Assembly: GCA_026707225.1 (NCBI GenBank)
Contig: JAPOXG010000025.1
Location: 1 to 64,000 of the forward strand
Direction of reading: 5' to 3'
DNA: 64,000 nt
Origin: Chloroflexota bacterium
GTDB lineage: Bacteria > Chloroflexota > Anaerolineae > Aggregatilineales > Phototrophicaceae
Shown: one piece after another, positions 16,117 through 25,934 of the stretch
Layout of the letters: each line of letters starts with the position of its first letter
Numbering within the stretch: position 1 is the stretch's first letter
Program-made: the position numbers and the translations under genes
Notes under the pieces: generated by a model
What the model was told of the DNA's origin: nothing
What the model saw: the letters and a program-made list of their open reading frames with translations, nothing else
The model's database searches: none

Positions 16117-17532
16117 CTAATACGTCCAGGTTCGTTCGCGCGGGCGCTCCATCGCCAGCAGCCGCGTCAACATCAGGCGTCGACATTCCGCAAGTTCATA
16201 CCCGTACGCTTCTTGCCCCGCGACATCATGGTAGGCGCCTGGATCGGCTTGGAGATCCCAGAGACGCTCGCGACCGTCATTGTGAATCAAGTATTGAAAC
16301 TGCGGCGTTCGCAGGCTCTTCCAGCCATGAGCCTCCGTCAGCGCAATGTCCTTCTGGCGCGCCCCGCCGCCGCTGAGCAAGCCCGCCAGGCTCTCGCCCT
16401 GCATGAACGACGGCGTCTGAATGGCTGCCAAATCGAGCAAAGTGGGAACCAGATCCACCGCCTCCACGATGCCGTCATGCCGGCCGCCCGCATTGACATC
16501 CGGTCCGGCAATGATGATCGGTACGCGGCTGACGACATCGGGCGCGGGATAGCCTTTGCCAAAGCGCAAGTGATCGCCCAGCCATTCACCGTGATCCGAG
16601 GTGAAGACGACAATCGTTTCATCGCGCTTTCCTGCCGCCTCGAGCGCGTCCAGGATGCGCCCAACATAAAAATCGACTTCGCTGATCATTGCGTAGTAGC
16701 CTTGCTTTGCCGAGCGCAACTGCTCATTGGAGAACAGAGCTGCCGGATCGCGTGAACGCCGCCGGTCGATATCCGGCGGGTATGTAGGTAGCGAGAGCCC
16801 ACCCGCGTCGTACATATCGAGGTACTTCTGCGGCGCGATCCAAGGCGCGTGCGGCGAGTAGAAGCTGGCAATGCAAAGAAATGGCTCAGCGCCCGCCCCT
16901 TCGATGAATTCTATCGTCCTGGACCCGACAAAGGCGCTGTAAGTCAGGTCTTCGTCGGCGGCGAAGGGAATCGCCCGTTTGAAGTCATGCCGCCCTTCCG
17001 GCTCGCCGCGATGTACAATGCCATCCTCGATGCCCATGGCGCGCTGCCAGACGCTGGTATTGGGCGGCAGCCCCGCGCTGATGCCATCCATCTGATCGGG
17101 CGCCTGACGCCGGACCCAAGCGCGATAAGCGTCTTCGTAAACGCCGGGTTCGTCGGCGATTTCCAAGTGATCAAAACCATACGATGGGTGCGGCAGGCTG
17201 TGATCGCGGCTGGCATGCGGCAGAAAGTGCAGCTTGCCGATGTTCGCCGTCCGATAGCCGTATTGCTTGAGCAGGCGCGGCAGCGTGATAAGATCTTCCG
17301 GCGCCGGCGCGCCCATGTGCGTGATGCCAAGCGTCGACGGATATTGCCCCGAAAGCATGCTGACGCGGCTGGGCATACAGACCGGATTCTGGACAAAATG
17401 GCGGCTGAAGTTCATGCCGCGCGCCGCCAGCGCATCCAGGTTTGGCGTGCGGATTTCGCCGTTGCCGTTGGCGCCGAGCGCGTCCCATCGCTGCTGATCG
17501 GTATAAAAGATGAGAATGTTCGGGCGTTTCAT
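16117..17532 (-). CDS. Type I sulfatase (second)
   Basis: Sulfatase of 471 residues. The formylglycine precursor is Cys52 in VCMPSR, matching the C-x-P-S-R signature; metal motifs are YTDQQ (10-14) and FTSDHGEWLG. An earlier in-frame ATG at 17649 would add 39 residues with no homology, while the ATG at 17532 has AAGGCGGA just upstream and begins at the conserved first strand. No signal peptide is visible, so it is probably cytoplasmic. It is convergent with the DapA-family gene and divergent from glycogen phosphorylase. The substrate is probably a sulfated sugar, but this is inferred. Confidence 0.92.
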   Translation of the reverse strand: MKRPNILIFYTDQQRWDALGANGNGEIRTPNLDALAARGMNFSRHFVQNPVCMPSRVSMLSGQYPSTLGITHMGAPAPEDLITLPRLLKQYGYRTANIGKLHFLPHASRDHSLPHPSYGFDHLEIADEPGVYEDAYRAWVRRQAPDQMDGISAGLPPNTSVWQRAMGIEDGIVHRGEPEGRHDFKRAIPFAADEDLTYSAFVGSRTIEFIEGAGAEPFLCIASFYSPHAPWIAPQKYLDMYDAGGLSLPTYPPDIDRRRSRDPAALFSNEQLRSAKQGYYAMISEVDFYVGRILDALEAAGKRDETIVVFTSDHGEWLGDHLRFGKGYPAPDVVSRVPIIIAGPDVNAGGRHDGIVEAVDLVPTLLDLAAIQTPSFMQGESLAGLLSGGGARQKDIALTEAHGWKSLRTPQFQYLIHNDGRERLWDLQADPGAYHDVAGQEAYGYELAECRRLMLTRLLAMERPRERTWTY

Positions 17533-17731
17533 CGGTCCGCCTTCGTATTCAATGCATGCGCTAAATTGTAGCGCGGGCGTCGTGCTGAGGCGAGCTGGCA
17601 AGGTTGTAGCTTGCCTACAATTGACGCTATTATCATAGGTGAGTTTCACGCTTAGGTAGCGGCGCCTACTATCAAATAGTTGCTGCGGACGCCGTTTTGC
17701 GCTCGCCCATCAGCTTGGAGGAAGAAGAATC

Positions 17732-20206
17732 GTGATAGCGAATTTCGAGAACATCACCAAGGTAGAGCACTCTCAGCAAGCCTTTGACCAAGCTTTTCGC
17801 GACAACCTCTATTACACGCGCGGGCAAGCCATTTATACGGCGACGCAACATGATCTCTATGAAGCGCTCGCGCATACCGTCCGCGATTATATGATGTACA
17901 ATTGGCAGCAAAACGTCGACTGCTATTTCCGGCAGAATCCTAAATTCGTCTATTACTTGTCGGCCGAGTACTTGGTCGGCCAGCAGCTGGAAAAGAACCT
18001 GCTTTACACGGATACCTATGCGCTCGCGCAAGATACGATGCGGCGCCACAACATTGATCTGGCGGAGCTATGTCAGCTAGACATCGAACCGGGCTTGGGC
18101 AACGGCGGTTTGGGTCGTCTTTCCGCCTGTTTCATGGATTCGCTAGCGACCCTGAACATTCCCGCGGTTGGCTATGGCATACGATACGAATACGGCATCT
18201 TCCGCCAGTCCTTCCGCGACGGCTGGCAAATCGAAAGCCCCGACGAATGGCTCTATTACGGCAATCCTTGGGAATTCCCGCAGCCCGACGACATGGTGGA
18301 AGTCGGCTTCGGCGGCTGGACGGAGAGCTATACGGACGGCGACGGCAATTACCGCGTTCGCTGGATGCCAGCGCAGACGATCATGGGCCAGCCCCATCAC
18401 ACGCTCTTGCCCGGTTACAAGACGAAGACGGTGAATATGCTGCGGCTTTGGAGCGCGCGCGCCACCCGCGAATTCGACCTGCAACTCTTTGACGTGGGCG
18501 ATTATTCACGGGCGGTGGAACAGAAGACCAGTTCCGAGAATGTCACCAAAGTGCTCTATCCCAATGACAACACGCCGCAGGGCAAGGAGCTGCGGCTGAA
18601 GCAGCAGTACTTCTTCGTCGCCTGTTCTCTGAACAATATCATCAAGCGCTTCATGATCAGGAATGTGGAATGGGAGGAATTGCCGAAGGTCGCGGTGATC
18701 CATTTGAATGATTCGCATCCAGTCATCGCCATCGCCGAGCTCATGCGCCTGCTGGTCGATGAATACCTGCTCGATTGGGAGAGCGCCTGGAAAATCAGTT
18801 CAGGGTCTTTCGCTTCGACGCAGCATACCCTGCTGCCGGAGGCGCTGGAGAAATGGCCCGTCTGGCTGATGGAAAAGGTGCTGCCGCGCCATCTCGAAAT
18901 CATTTATGAGATCAACCACCGCTTCCTGGACGAAGTGCGCATGGCTTTTCCCAACGACATCAGCCGCGTTGAGCGGATGTCAATTGTTGAGGAGGGCGCG
19001 GAAAAACAGGTGCGCATGGCCAACCTCGCCTGCATCGGCAGTTATTCGATTAATGGCGTCGCCGCGCTGCAATCCGACCTGCTGCAGACGCGCGTATTCC
19101 CCGACTTCGCCGCCCTTTGGCCCCAGAAGTTCGGCAACAAGACCAACGGCGTAACACCGCGCCGCTTCATCCAATTGGCGAATCCAATCCTGGCCGCGCT
19201 GATCAGCGAGCGAATCGGCGATGGCTGGCTGACCAATCTCGAGGAGCTTGCGCGCCTGGAGCAATACGTCGATGATGCAGATTTTCGCGGCGCCTGGCGC
19301 GACATGAAAAAAACCAACAAAGAGCAGCTGGCCGATTACATCGACGATCGCTGCGGCTTGACCGTCAACACGGACTCACTATTCGACATCATGGTCAAGC
19401 GGCTGCACGAATACAAACGGCAGCTGCTGAAGACCCTGCATATTATTCATCTCTATCAGCGGCTGAAGCTGGATGCAGACGCGCGGCCAACGCCGAGAAC
19501 ATTCATTTTCGGCGCCAAAGCCGCGCCCGGCTACCACATGGCGAAGCTGATCATCAAGTTGATCAACTCGGTGGCTGACGTGGTTAATCGCGATCCGGCC
19601 TCGGCCGACCGGCTGCGCGTGGTCTTCATCCCCAACTTCAATGTCACCGCGGGCCAGCTAATTTATCCAGCGGCCGATGTATCGGAGCAGATCTCGCTGG
19701 CGGGCAAGGAAGCATCCGGCACCGGCAATATGAAATTCGCGCTCAACGGCGCCCTGACCATCGGTACGCTGGATGGCGCCAATGTCGAGATCCGCGAGCG
19801 AGTCGGCGCGGAGAACTTTTTCCTCTTTGGTTTGACGACGGAAGAAGTCTTCGCGACCAAAGCGAGCGGCTACGATCCGCGCGCCTACATCGACGCTGAC
19901 GCCAACCTGCGCGCGGCGATAGACTGGATTGCCGGCGGGCAATTTTCCGGCGGCGATACTCAAATCTTCCGCCCAATCGTCGATTCGCTGATCTATCACG
20001 ACGAATACATGCTCTGCGCCGATTTCGCCGCTTATCTCGCCTGCCAGGGCAAGGTGGAGGAGGCTTACGCCGACCAGGAACGCTGGACGACGATGTCGAT
20101 CCTCAACGCGGCGCGTTCCGGTTTCTTCTCCTCGGATCGGACGATTGCGGAATACAATCGCGATATCTGGCGGGCGTCGTCGCTGGACCTAACCGCGGGC
20201 AACTGA
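17732..20206 (+). CDS. glgP: Glycogen phosphorylase
   Basis: GT35 phosphorylase of 824 residues, the classic length. It releases glucose-1-phosphate from glycogen or maltodextrin with phosphate, using pyridoxal phosphate. The N-terminal [17 protein letters not shown] and the cofactor-Lys region [14 protein letters not shown] are intact, and [10 protein letters not shown] near residue 75 is typical. The GTG start follows a GGAGGAAG site. It is of a different type from the 855-residue phosphorylase at 57537-60104. Neighbours are sugar catabolic genes, not glg genes, and it is divergent from a sulfatase. Confidence 0.96.
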   Translation: MIANFENITKVEHSQQAFDQAFRDNLYYTRGQAIYTATQHDLYEALAHTVRDYMMYNWQQNVDCYFRQNPKFVYYLSAEYLVGQQLEKNLLYTDTYALAQDTMRRHNIDLAELCQLDIEPGLGNGGLGRLSACFMDSLATLNIPAVGYGIRYEYGIFRQSFRDGWQIESPDEWLYYGNPWEFPQPDDMVEVGFGGWTESYTDGDGNYRVRWMPAQTIMGQPHHTLLPGYKTKTVNMLRLWSARATREFDLQLFDVGDYSRAVEQKTSSENVTKVLYPNDNTPQGKELRLKQQYFFVACSLNNIIKRFMIRNVEWEELPKVAVIHLNDSHPVIAIAELMRLLVDEYLLDWESAWKISSGSFASTQHTLLPEALEKWPVWLMEKVLPRHLEIIYEINHRFLDEVRMAFPNDISRVERMSIVEEGAEKQVRMANLACIGSYSINGVAALQSDLLQTRVFPDFAALWPQKFGNKTNGVTPRRFIQLANPILAALISERIGDGWLTNLEELARLEQYVDDADFRGAWRDMKKTNKEQLADYIDDRCGLTVNTDSLFDIMVKRLHEYKRQLLKTLHIIHLYQRLKLDADARPTPRTFIFGAKAAPGYHMAKLIIKLINSVADVVNRDPASADRLRVVFIPNFNVTAGQLIYPAADVSEQISLAGKEASGTGNMKFALNGALTIGTLDGANVEIRERVGAENFFLFGLTTEEVFATKASGYDPRAYIDADANLRAAIDWIAGGQFSGGDTQIFRPIVDSLIYHDEYMLCADFAAYLACQGKVEEAYADQERWTTMSILNAARSGFFSSDRTIAEYNRDIWRASSLDLTAGN

Positions 20207-20244
20207 CATCTCCCGAGCCCCGATGGCCCGTCAAAGGAGTCTGT

Positions 20245-20272
20245 TTGCGGCAAGGGTCCAATCGGTTACAAT
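20245..20272 (+). promoter_or_regulatory. Promoter candidate for the GH51 gene
   Basis: TTGCGG (20245-20250), a 16-base spacer and TACAAT (20267-20272) lie 70 bases before the GH51 start, in the 136-base gap after glgP. Confidence 0.35.
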
Positions 20273-20342
20273 TGAGGCGCGCTCGGCTCAAAGAGCGGTC
20301 GCGCTTGTTGCTTTGAGTTGACACGATATTGAGGGACCGGGG

Positions 20343-21851
20343 ATGAGCCACTCTGAGACTGCCCGAATCACCATCGACGCCAAGCGCGTCATCAGCGAGA
20401 TTTCGCCGCTGCTTTTCAGCGGTTTCGCCGAACACATGGGCCGCTGCATTTACGGGGGCGTCTACGACCCGGAATCGCCTCACGCCGATGAAAATGGCCT
20501 GCGGGTGGATGTACTGGCGGCGCTGCGCGAGCTCAGCTTCCGTTCCATGCGCTACCCGGGCGGCAACTTCGTCAGTGGCTATCGCTGGGAAGACGGCATC
20601 GGACCAAAAAGCCAGCGGCCGGCGCGCCGCGAGCTCGCCTGGCAATCGATCGAGAGCAATCAGTTTGGCACGGACGAATTCATTCGATTTTGTCGCGAGA
20701 TTAACACTGAGCCGATGCTCGCGGTGAATCTGGGCACCGGTTCGATTCAGGACGCCGCCAATCTGGTGGAGTATTGCAATGCGCCGACGGGCAGCAACTA
20801 CGCGAATACGCGCGCGGCAAACGGCAACGAAGACCCCTACGGCGTCAAGTACTGGTGCCTCGGCAACGAAATGGACGGTCCCTGGCAGATCGGCCATCTG
20901 GACGCGATCGAATACGGCAAGAAAGCGCGGGAAGCGGCCAAACTCATGCGCCTGCATGACGACTCACTTGAACTGGTGCTCTGCGGTTCTTCAAGTTCGC
21001 TCATGCCGACTTATCCGGAGTGGGATCGGATCGGACTGGAGCTCTGCTGGGATCTTGTGCAATACCACTCTATGCACTACTACGCAAACAACTCGGACGA
21101 CGACACGCCGAGCTACCTCGCGCTCAGCGCCGCCTTTGAAGACTACGTCGATACAGTCGCTGCCGTCTTGCGCTATGTCAAAGCAAAGACGCGTTCCAAA
21201 CACGATGTTTATCTTTCCTGGGATGAGTGGAACGTCTGGTACAAGGCGCGCGAAGCAACAGATTTGCGCGGCGGCTGGACGGAAGCGCCGCATCTGATCG
21301 AAGAGGTTTACAACCTGGAAGACGCGCTGGTGGTGGCGCAATGGCTGAGCGTCTTTCTGCGCCGCGCCGATGTGCTCAAGATCGCCTGCATCGCCCAAAT
21401 CGTCAACGTCATCGCGCCCATTCTGACCACCCCTGACAGTTTGCTCAAGCAGACAATCTACTATCCGCTGCTGATGTTCAGCCAGATGGCGAGCGGCAAC
21501 TCGCTGGACCTGCTCGTCGAGTCGCCGCGCTACGAGACCAAACAGTTCGGCGATATGCCCCTGCTCGATGTCTCGGCCTCTCACGACGATGCCGCCGGCA
21601 AGAACTCGATATTCATCGTCAATCGCAGTTTGACCGAGCGCATGCCCATCGAGATCCGCTGGGGGGACGTCACGCCAAAGCGCATTTCTTCGGCGCAGCA
21701 GCTTTCCGGCGATGATCCCAAAGCCTTCAACAGTTGGGAGCATCCCAATCGGCTGACGTCGCGGGCGATTTACGCGCCGAAGATCATCGACGGCGCCGCG
21801 CAGATGAGCCTGCCGCCGCTTTCCTTCACGGCGCTGGGCGTGGAGCTATAA
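20343..21851 (+). CDS. abfA: Alpha-L-arabinofuranosidase (GH51)
   Basis: GH51 retaining glycosidase of 502 residues that removes terminal alpha-L-arabinofuranose from arabinan, arabinoxylan or oligosaccharides. The acid/base Glu176 (CLGNEMDG) and nucleophile Glu295 (SWDEWNVWY) are in place, and the N-terminal [19 protein letters not shown] is characteristic. A C-terminal beta domain begins near residue 385. It lacks a signal peptide, as is normal for intracellular GH51 enzymes working on imported oligosaccharides. It is convergent with the Gfo/Idh gene, 11 bases apart. With GH127 at 38033-39988 it makes an arabinose-releasing set. Confidence 0.95.
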   Translation: MSHSETARITIDAKRVISEISPLLFSGFAEHMGRCIYGGVYDPESPHADENGLRVDVLAALRELSFRSMRYPGGNFVSGYRWEDGIGPKSQRPARRELAWQSIESNQFGTDEFIRFCREINTEPMLAVNLGTGSIQDAANLVEYCNAPTGSNYANTRAANGNEDPYGVKYWCLGNEMDGPWQIGHLDAIEYGKKAREAAKLMRLHDDSLELVLCGSSSSLMPTYPEWDRIGLELCWDLVQYHSMHYYANNSDDDTPSYLALSAAFEDYVDTVAAVLRYVKAKTRSKHDVYLSWDEWNVWYKAREATDLRGGWTEAPHLIEEVYNLEDALVVAQWLSVFLRRADVLKIACIAQIVNVIAPILTTPDSLLKQTIYYPLLMFSQMASGNSLDLLVESPRYETKQFGDMPLLDVSASHDDAAGKNSIFIVNRSLTERMPIEIRWGDVTPKRISSAQQLSGDDPKAFNSWEHPNRLTSRAIYAPKIIDGAAQMSLPPLSFTALGVEL

Positions 21852-21862
21852 ATGCTGTCGCG

Positions 21863-22912
21863 CTAGCTATTTCGCGGAGCGGAGTGAACGGCGACGCGCG
21901 CGCCCGCTTCATTCGACTTGACCGCGGCGAGCATGATTTCCACGATATGACGCGCCGTCCACAAGTTGGAGAGCGCCGGCTGAGCGCCCCGCTCTATGCA
22001 GCGCAGCCACTCTTCGTGCTGGTTGGGGACTGGCGCCGGTATGATCTCATCCACAAGTGGCTCAGCCCACTCTCGCTCGTAGGAACTGGGGCGGATGAAT
22101 TCAATCACATCGCCGCGCAGTACCAGCTTTCCCGCCGTGCCATGCACGCGCAGGAACGAAGAGCGCGCCGGATCGCACCAGCCCGTTTCCGCCGTCCCCA
22201 AGGCGCCATTGGCGAATTCCAGAATCAGCGTCGCCGTGTCCTCAAGCGCCGTCGGCTTGTCCACCGTCGTCATGCGCGCGCTGACATAATCCACCTTGCC
22301 CAATAGCGCGACCAGATTGGCGATTGAATAGACGCCCATATCGATCAGCGCGCCGCCGCCGGCTGTGTCGCTGTCATAAAACCACAAGTCGTCTTCGACC
22401 CGGGCTTCTTCAAAGGTGTCGGCGACCTCGGCGTAATAGATTTCAGGACCGCCATGGCTATGCCGCGCGAGCGCGCCTGAGACTGTGCCAATTGCGCTCG
22501 TCGCCAATTGCCGCCGCATTTCATAGACATATCCGTCAAACGAAGGACGGCAGTAGACGACTTGCGCGGGACGAGCCTCGCTCGCCGCCACCAACTGATT
22601 CGCTTCTTCGACCGTAGTGCATAGCGGCTTCTGCATGAACAGATGGAGCCCACGGTCCAGGACAGCCAGCCCGGCTGCGGCATGGGTAGGGTGCGGCAGC
22701 GCCACGATGACCGCATCCAAAGCCTCATCAGCCAGCAGACTCTCCCAATGCGTCGAATATCGCGGCACATCAAAGCGCTGGCAGAGCAGACGCAGACGGC
22801 GCTCCCGGCACCCGCAAATATGCGCGACGCGCATGCCATCAATAGCGGCGATCTCCGGCAAGTGGCTGAGCGCGGCGATGCCTCCCGCGCCGAGTATGCC
22901 GACATTAAGCAT
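21863..22912 (-). CDS. Gfo/Idh/MocA family oxidoreductase
   Basis: NAD(P)-dependent sugar or inositol dehydrogenase family, about 349 residues. The N-terminal Rossmann motif reads VGILGAGGIA and the catalytic Lys lies in the MQKP motif (EKP in most members). The C-terminal domain starts with VSGALARHSHGGPE. A longer start at 22957 is possible, but the ATG at 22912 overlaps the preceding gene's end by 8 bases and begins at the conserved strand, which suggests translational coupling. It is co-transcribed with the TIM-barrel isomerase upstream, a common pairing in inositol and rare-sugar catabolism. Confidence 0.88.
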   Translation of the reverse strand: MLNVGILGAGGIAALSHLPEIAAIDGMRVAHICGCRERRLRLLCQRFDVPRYSTHWESLLADEALDAVIVALPHPTHAAAGLAVLDRGLHLFMQKPLCTTVEEANQLVAASEARPAQVVYCRPSFDGYVYEMRRQLATSAIGTVSGALARHSHGGPEIYYAEVADTFEEARVEDDLWFYDSDTAGGGALIDMGVYSIANLVALLGKVDYVSARMTTVDKPTALEDTATLILEFANGALGTAETGWCDPARSSFLRVHGTAGKLVLRGDVIEFIRPSSYEREWAEPLVDEIIPAPVPNQHEEWLRCIERGAQPALSNLWTARHIVEIMLAAVKSNEAGARVAVHSAPRNS

Positions 22913-23738
22913 CGAGATAACCTCGCAGGAAGGCGTAGCTGCGGCCGATCGACTCAATCATATTTTCGTTGCCAGTCTCATCTTCGATTGCCAGGACGCC
23001 AGCATAACCGATATCGCGCAAAGCCCCAATGTATCCATCCCATGGCGCCAAACCCTCGCCACAGGTCGCTTGCATCGTCTCCGGATTCCAATCTTTGGCG
23101 TGCGTGTGGATGATCTTGTCTCCCAGAATGTACACGCCTTGAATCGCGCCGGCCTCGGTACCGAATCTCAGCAAGTTGCAGGGATCATAATTGACTTTCA
23201 GCCAGGGATTGCCGACCTCGTCGATGAAGTCTCCAAGCGCCTGGGGCGATTCTTGCCCCGTCTCAAGCGCGAAGTAGACGCCGATCTTCGCGCCGTGTTC
23301 CGCGATCTCGCCAACGGAAGCGAGCATCGTCTGATAAGCCGGCTCCGATTTGTCTTCCGGCAGAACGCCGGCATGCGTCGTTACGATGTCGCCGCCCAGT
23401 TCAGCGGTGGTATCCAGCGCCTGCTTCGTCTTGTCGATCCGCCATTGCAGCCCCTCGCGCTCTTCCAGGCCGCCCCAGGTGACCGCCCCTTGCAGCTGCG
23501 CGCAGAAGCCGCTGAAGGTCAGCCCAAGTGACTCGGCGATCCGTCTCGCTTCGCGCCGATCATCCGCCGACCCCACTTCGGGATCCAGAATGCAGGGATC
23601 ATATTCGACATTCACGATCCAGGGCTGTACCGACGTGCAGCCGATCTCGGCGGCGATCTCCATCTGACGCGCCAGCGCCGCCACATCCGGCGTCGCGCCC
23701 AAGGTCCATAACGCGCAGCCAATTGTCATTTCGCTCAT
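22905..23738 (-). CDS. Sugar phosphate isomerase/epimerase (TIM barrel)
   Basis: Xylose-isomerase-like TIM-barrel enzyme of 277 residues, with metal-site residues visible in YFALETGQE, VNYDPCNL, HTHAKDWN and LAIEDET. A GAGG site lies 8 bases before the ATG at 23738; the in-frame codon at 23768 would add ten unlikely residues. It is the first gene of a pair with the overlapping Gfo/Idh oxidoreductase. It resembles the TIM-barrel gene at 2369-3157. Substrate unknown. Confidence 0.85.
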   Translation of the reverse strand: MSEMTIGCALWTLGATPDVAALARQMEIAAEIGCTSVQPWIVNVEYDPCILDPEVGSADDRREARRIAESLGLTFSGFCAQLQGAVTWGGLEEREGLQWRIDKTKQALDTTAELGGDIVTTHAGVLPEDKSEPAYQTMLASVGEIAEHGAKIGVYFALETGQESPQALGDFIDEVGNPWLKVNYDPCNLLRFGTEAGAIQGVYILGDKIIHTHAKDWNPETMQATCGEGLAPWDGYIGALRDIGYAGVLAIEDETGNENMIESIGRSYAFLRGYLDA

Positions 23739-23848
23739 GGTTTTGACCTCATCCTCTGCGACCGCCATCCATTAGTCAATGTTAGCAAATTTCGCGGACT
23801 TGAACATTTATTTGCTTTCAATCTGCCTGGGCAATCGCATCAAATTAC

Positions 23849-24036
23849 TTTTACCACCGCGGGTCGCGTAGACACAGACCTACGACACCGCGAGAAAAGA
23901 GAACAGCAAGAAAATCTGTATAGACAGTTAGATGGCAGCCACAATCTACGCCTTCCGACGGCAGCAGATATTGAGAAAAAGGGCGAGAAATACCAATATC
24001 TCTGTGTACTCAATTTAACTCGGTGTACTCGGTGGT
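23849..24036. repeat. Inverted second copy (B) of the 165-bp element, with insertions
   Basis: Read on the - strand, 24036-23988 repeats the first ~48 bases of copy A (15003 onward) with about four differences. Further in, a TATACAGATTTTCT block followed by CTGTTCTCTT matches copy A's other side. The outer end beyond that holds a short extra insertion. It occupies most of the 366-base gap 23739-24104, where no gene is seen. Confidence 0.7.
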
Positions 24037-24104
24037 TGAGTTTCAGCTTGATTATGCGTCATCCAATGCGTCATCATTTTGACGCGATTGCCCGGTTCAA
24101 TCCG

Positions 24105-25934
24105 CTACGCCTTGTCTGCGACCAGCAGATATTTTACGAACCAATTGACGATGGCGACGGCGGCTGTGACACGATTCTCCTCATTGTAGAATCCGTGTCC
24201 CTCATCCGGAAACAAGATATATTCCACCGGCAGCTCTCGCTCTCGCAGAGCGGCGACGACTTGCTCCGCTTCCTGAACCGGCACGTTGGTATCGTTGGCG
24301 CCATGAAGCACCAGCGTCGGCGCCTTGACTTGAGCCAGTTTGTGGATGGGCGATAGCGCGTCCAGCAGATCGCCCTCCGTCTCTGGATCCCCGTATTCGA
24401 TTTTCGAGATGCTCGCCATCCAGGGCTCGGTGCGCTCGAAGAAGGTCTTGAAATTGACCACGCCATAAAGGTTGACGCCAGCGGCGAACAAGGCCGGAAA
24501 CGCCGCCAAACCGGCCATCGTCATGTATCCGCCGTAGGAGCCGCCCATGATGCCCAGGCGGCCCGCCTCGGCAAGTCCGCTGTCAATCAGAAACTGCGCC
24601 GTCGAGGCGATATCTTGAATGGCATTGAAGCGCAGCGCGCCATTGTCCAGGTTGACGAAGCGCAGCCCAAAACCTGAGGAGCCACGCACATTCGGCGCGA
24701 AAACAGCGATCCCCCGCGCCAGCAAAGCCTGATACTCATAGCGGAACCGCGGCTGCTCCTGCCCTTCCGGTCCGCCATGAAAGCTCAACACGGTCGGATA
24801 AGGCCCATCTCCCGTCCGCGGCGCATAATGCCAACCCGTCAACGACAAGCTGTCATGAGCGCGATATTTCAGCAAACTGGCGCCGACCAACTGCGCAAGG
24901 TTTACACCGACATGCGGGCTGCGCGTCAACTGCCTGACGCTGCCACTAGCGACATTCAGCAGCCAGATATCCTGCGGGGTTCGCGCGCCGGAAATGCACA
25001 TGGCCAAAATCGATCCATCTTGAGAGAAACGCAGCGACTCGACAATTTCGCCCGGTAATTCAATGACGCGACGGACCTCAAAATCAGCCAGGCTGACAAG
25101 CTCCAATTCCTGCCGGCCCGCGATATTCCAAACGAGCGCCGCCAACTCGCCATCGGGGCTCAATGTGAATTCATCCAGCTCGGCATCTTGGCGCGCGCGC
25201 AAGATTTCCCATTGCGCGCCGTTCTGCAGTGACCGTCGGCAAAGGCAAGCCAGATCCGCGTCGCGATTGGAAATGACAAATACAGCCCGTTCGTCAGCAG
25301 AAAACCGCGCGTTCTCAAAGCCGGCGGGCGGCTGGTGCGCCGTCAGCAGTTGCTCGTTCCAGTTAGGCGCTTCCAGTAGGTAAACGTCGCTGTCGCCACG
25401 ATAGGCGACGCGCTTGATAAGAAGCCATGAGCCATCCGCGCTGATGTCTTCGATTGTTGCGGTCCCGCCTGCGCTCGTCAGCTTTTCCGCCGCGCCGGCC
25501 TCGATCGCTTTTCGAAAGCAAGCCATCGAATCTAGCGAATCCGCATTTGAAGAGTAGAAGACGGCGCCCCCATCCTTCGCCCAACCTCCCAGCCAATTGT
25601 TGCTGATGCCGCCCGCGGTCAAGCGCCGGCGATCGCTGCCGTCGGGACGCACAATGTCGATCTGCGAATTCATGCCACCGCCCGGCGCGGATTCAACGGC
25701 GAGCCATTCGCCAGCTGGCGACCAAATCACCCGTGAAACCTGCTCTTCAAAGGCGGTTGCGGCGGCGGGAAATCCGCCCGCTACCGGTATCCGCCAAACT
25801 TGCGGGCTTCCGGTCAAATCGCTGACGAAGGCAATCTGAGCGCCATCAGGCGAAAAAGACGGCGACCAACATCGGCCGATCTTCGCCATCAGCGCGATCG
25901 CTTCACTTGTCTCCCCGGCCGATTCCCTTGTCAT
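24105..25934 (-). CDS. S9 family peptidase (prolyl oligopeptidase/acylaminoacyl type)
   Basis: Serine peptidase of 609 residues. The N-terminal ~340 residues form a TolB/WD-like beta-propeller (SPSFSPDGAQIAFVSD repeats), which limits access to short peptides. The alpha/beta-hydrolase domain carries nucleophile Ser near residue 465 (GGSYGGYM), Asp near 546 (HGANDTNVP) and His near 580 (DEGHGFYN). It overlaps the preceding membrane protein by 4 bases (ATGA), so it is translationally coupled. No signal peptide: it would digest peptides imported by the ABC system of the same operon. Confidence 0.93.
   Translation of the reverse strand: MTRESAGETSEAIALMAKIGRCWSPSFSPDGAQIAFVSDLTGSPQVWRIPVAGGFPAAATAFEEQVSRVIWSPAGEWLAVESAPGGGMNSQIDIVRPDGSDRRRLTAGGISNNWLGGWAKDGGAVFYSSNADSLDSMACFRKAIEAGAAEKLTSAGGTATIEDISADGSWLLIKRVAYRGDSDVYLLEAPNWNEQLLTAHQPPAGFENARFSADERAVFVISNRDADLACLCRRSLQNGAQWEILRARQDAELDEFTLSPDGELAALVWNIAGRQELELVSLADFEVRRVIELPGEIVESLRFSQDGSILAMCISGARTPQDIWLLNVASGSVRQLTRSPHVGVNLAQLVGASLLKYRAHDSLSLTGWHYAPRTGDGPYPTVLSFHGGPEGQEQPRFRYEYQALLARGIAVFAPNVRGSSGFGLRFVNLDNGALRFNAIQDIASTAQFLIDSGLAEAGRLGIMGGSYGGYMTMAGLAAFPALFAAGVNLYGVVNFKTFFERTEPWMASISKIEYGDPETEGDLLDALSPIHKLAQVKAPTLVLHGANDTNVPVQEAEQVVAALRERELPVEYILFPDEGHGFYNEENRVTAAVAIVNWFVKYLLVADKA

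Noticed and set aside
16117..17649. Longer 510-residue version of the second sulfatase
   Set aside because: The extra 39 residues lack homology and a ribosome site; the ATG at 17532 has both.
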